From Actinomycetota bacterium (lineage in GTDB: Bacteria; Actinomycetota; Actinomycetes; Streptosporangiales; Streptosporangiaceae), in NCBI GenBank assembly GCA_027314515.1, contig DAHVAR010000122.1:1-34073 (forward strand): DNA of 34,073 nt, read 5' to 3'. Below, piece after piece: positions 32,426-34,073 of the stretch. The position numbers and the translations under genes were made by a program. Within the stretch, counting starts at the first letter, position 1. Each line of letters begins with the position of its first letter. Under the pieces are notes generated by a model. The model searched no databases. It was not told the origin of the DNA and saw only the letters and a program-made list of their open reading frames with translations.

Positions 32426-32473
32426 GTGAACGTCACCTGCGACCATCTGATCCCGCTCGCCGCGCGGTCGTGA
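32426..32473 (+). CDS. Possible 15-residue leader peptide of the MFS gene
   Basis: GTG at 32426 after GGAGGG opens MNVTCDHLIPLAARS and stops with TGA at 32471-32473. That stop overlaps the MFS start by GTGA. The strong ribosome site belongs to this short ORF, not to the MFS gene, so MFS translation probably depends on ribosomes finishing the leader. It could also be a chance arrangement. Confidence 0.45.
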   Translation: MNVTCDHLIPLAARS

Positions 32474-33807
32474 CCAAGGTCAGCGCACCGGCGCGGCCGG
32501 AACTCGGGCTGCGCCAGAACTGGTGGCAGTTCTCCCTGTTCACCCTCATCACGCTGCTGGTCGGGATGACCATCGGGGTCGAGCGCGTCGCGCTGCCGCC
32601 GCTGGCCAAAGACGCCTTCGGGATCACCTCGATCCTCTACACGATCTCGTTCATCGCCGCGTTCGGCGCGGTGAAGGCGGTGCTGAACCTGGTGTCCGGC
32701 CGACTGTCCGACCACCACGGACGCAAGACCCTGCTGCTGGCGGGCTGGGCGTTCGGCGTGCCGTTCGCGCTGCTGATCATCTTCGCTCAGGCGTGGTGGT
32801 GGGTTGTGGTCGCCAACCTGTTCCTCGGCGTCAACCAGGCGCTGACCTGGACGATGTCGGTGACCGCCAAGATCGACCTGGTCGGCCCGGTCAACCGCGG
32901 GCTCGCGGTCGGCATCGACGAGTCGGCCGGCTACGTCGGCACCGGACTCGGCGGCTTCGCCGCCGGGCTGCTCGTCGCCGCATTCGGCCTGCGGCCCGCG
33001 CCCTACCTGCTCGCACTCGGCGTGATCGCCGTCGGCGCGCTGATCACCTTCGGCCCGGCGGCCGAGACCTTGCCGTGGGCACGGGCCGAAGCGGCCAGCC
33101 ATGCCAGCGCCACCCCAGCCGCCGCCACCACCGCCACCGCCACCCCCGCAGTGACCACCGCCACGCCTGCGCTCGGGCGCCTGGCCGCCTACATGAGCTG
33201 GCAGGACAAGAGCATGCTCGCGGTCTGCCAGGCCGGCCTGGTCAACAAGTTCACCGACGGCATGGTCGCCGCCATCTTCCCGCTCTACTTCCTGCACAAG
33301 GGCTTGTCCCTGCCGCTGATCGGCCTCCTGACCGGCGTCTACGCCTGGGTCTGGGGGCTCGGCCAGGTCGCCAGCGGAGCGCTCGCCGACCGGATCGGCC
33401 GCAAGCCGCCGATCACCGCCGGCACCTTCCTCATCGGCGCGGGCATCGCCATCATCGCCGCCGCCAGCGCCAGGCCGACCTGGTTCGCCGGCGCCGCCGT
33501 GATGGGCGCCGGGATGGCGCTGGCCTACCCCAACCTGATCACCGCGGTCGGCGACACCGCCCACCCGGCCTGGCGCGGCGGCGCGCTCGGCGTCTACCGG
33601 CTGTGGCGCGACGCGGGCTACGCGGTCGGCCCCCTGGTCCTCGGGACCGTGGCCACGGTGGCCGGCCTGCCGGCCGCGCTATGGACCTGCGCCGTCCTCA
33701 TGGCCATCTCCGGCCTGATCCTGCTGCTGCTCCTGCACGAGACCGACCCGCACCGCCGCACCCGCGAACCCGCCTGGCAACGCAACCCGAACCTCTTGCA
33801 GCCCTAG
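32470..33807 (+). CDS. MFS transporter of the arsenic cluster
   Basis: A 445-residue twelve-helix MFS protein. Motif A-like loops are SGRLSDHHGRKTLLLAG after helix 2 and SGALADRIGRKPPITAG in the second half. A central cytoplasmic Ala/Thr-rich loop lies near residues 205-235. I choose GTG 32470 (MTKVSAPARPELGLRQNWWQ); longer frames upstream read through promoter sequence. Placed beside ArsR-ArsC, it may export arsenite or an organoarsenical such as 1-arseno-3-phosphoglycerate (ArsJ), but no GAPDH gene accompanies it. Substrate unknown. Confidence 0.88.
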   Translation: MTKVSAPARPELGLRQNWWQFSLFTLITLLVGMTIGVERVALPPLAKDAFGITSILYTISFIAAFGAVKAVLNLVSGRLSDHHGRKTLLLAGWAFGVPFALLIIFAQAWWWVVVANLFLGVNQALTWTMSVTAKIDLVGPVNRGLAVGIDESAGYVGTGLGGFAAGLLVAAFGLRPAPYLLALGVIAVGALITFGPAAETLPWARAEAASHASATPAAATTATATPAVTTATPALGRLAAYMSWQDKSMLAVCQAGLVNKFTDGMVAAIFPLYFLHKGLSLPLIGLLTGVYAWVWGLGQVASGALADRIGRKPPITAGTFLIGAGIAIIAAASARPTWFAGAAVMGAGMALAYPNLITAVGDTAHPAWRGGALGVYRLWRDAGYAVGPLVLGTVATVAGLPAALWTCAVLMAISGLILLLLLHETDPHRRTREPAWQRNPNLLQP

Positions 33808-33960
33808 CCGGATCACGCTGGGTGACCGGCCTGGTCGATCGGTGCGTGTCACGATGATGTGCGCGGCTGCGGGTGGCTGGGTCTGGCGGGCTGGCGTATC
33901 GGGCCCGGACGGCAGTAATCGTTACCCGGCAGCTGGCTCTCGCTGGCTGGCAGCCGTGCT

Positions 33961-34073
33961 TCAGCCGCCCGTCCCTGAGCTGGCACTGGGCAGCGGGATC
34001 AGCGTGATGTGGTGCGCGAATCGCGAGAAGTCCGCGACGTTGATAGTGATCAGCACGTCGATGCCGTGCACGA
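33961..34073 (-). CDS. PIN-domain toxin, C-terminal fragment (5' end off the window)
   Basis: The minus-strand frame from the right edge reads VHGIDVLITINVADFSRFAH followed by HITLIPLPSASSGTGG and a stop at 33961. The pattern (L)IT.NV.DF.RF...I.L.PL is the C-terminal end of VapC-type PIN nucleases, with the conserved late Asp in NVADF. A partner antitoxin would lie outside. The 150 bases before it (33808-33960) show no gene. Confidence 0.7.
   Translation of the reverse strand, partial: VHGIDVLITINVADFSRFAHHITLIPLPSASSGTGG

Noticed and set aside
32380-33564. 394-codon minus-strand ORF
   Set aside because: Antisense to the MFS gene, Gly/Asp/Gln-rich with poly-Gly, no domain.

Overview
The window is very GC-rich, uses GTG and TTG starts freely, and packs genes into operons joined by ATGA, GTGA or TGATG overlaps. 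Together with the protein types (Kdp operon order, a mycothiol-type ArsC, dynamin-like GTPase, PGGY-rich HtrA protease) this points to a high-GC actinomycete (Actinomycetota). I cannot name the genus from sequence alone.

Region 1 (1-8060, minus strand): a seven-gene operon, transcribed right to left, for a membrane complex of the complex I / group 4 hydrogenase superfamily. The order is HyfC-, HyfE-, HyfF-, HyfG-, ferredoxin-, HyfI- and HyfB-like, and the last gene runs off the left edge. The large subunit has no CxxC nickel-iron ligands, so this fits an 'energy-converting hydrogenase-related' (Ehr) complex rather than a hydrogenase. Upstream is a two-gene operon, a universal stress protein followed by a DUF190 protein. 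The two operons share a two-block promoter-proximal motif and are probably co-regulated.

Region 2 (8320-19130): a gene for a protein with four CxxC...CxxH modules, then an inserted block (multi-HTH protein, toxin-antitoxin pair, cupin, two small ORFs, a broken and an intact tyrosine recombinase, a 3' tRNA-Pro fragment). A plus-strand operon follows: small protein, MFS transporter, dynamin-like GTPase. The GTPase ends in two of the same CxxC...CxxH modules. A 21-bp direct repeat, equal to the tRNA-Pro anticodon region, brackets the toxin-antitoxin/integrase block. The operon is preceded by a hairpin-rich leader.

Region 3 (19325-28604): a membrane-anchored HtrA-like serine protease, then a complete potassium-uptake operon: small membrane ORF, kdpF, kdpA, a Usp-domain gene, kdpB, kdpC, an OB-fold protein, a short KdpD-like kinase and kdpE. 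The kinase lacks the usual N-terminal KdpD and Usp domains, while a separate Usp gene sits between kdpA and kdpB.

Region 4 (28609-33807): an arsenic-resistance-like cluster: a CoA-disulfide-reductase-like flavoprotein and an aquaporin (minus), a divergent arsR, an ArsR-ArsC fusion (minus), and a divergent MFS transporter preceded by a possible 15-residue leader peptide. The window ends in the C-terminus of a PIN-domain (VapC-like) toxin.
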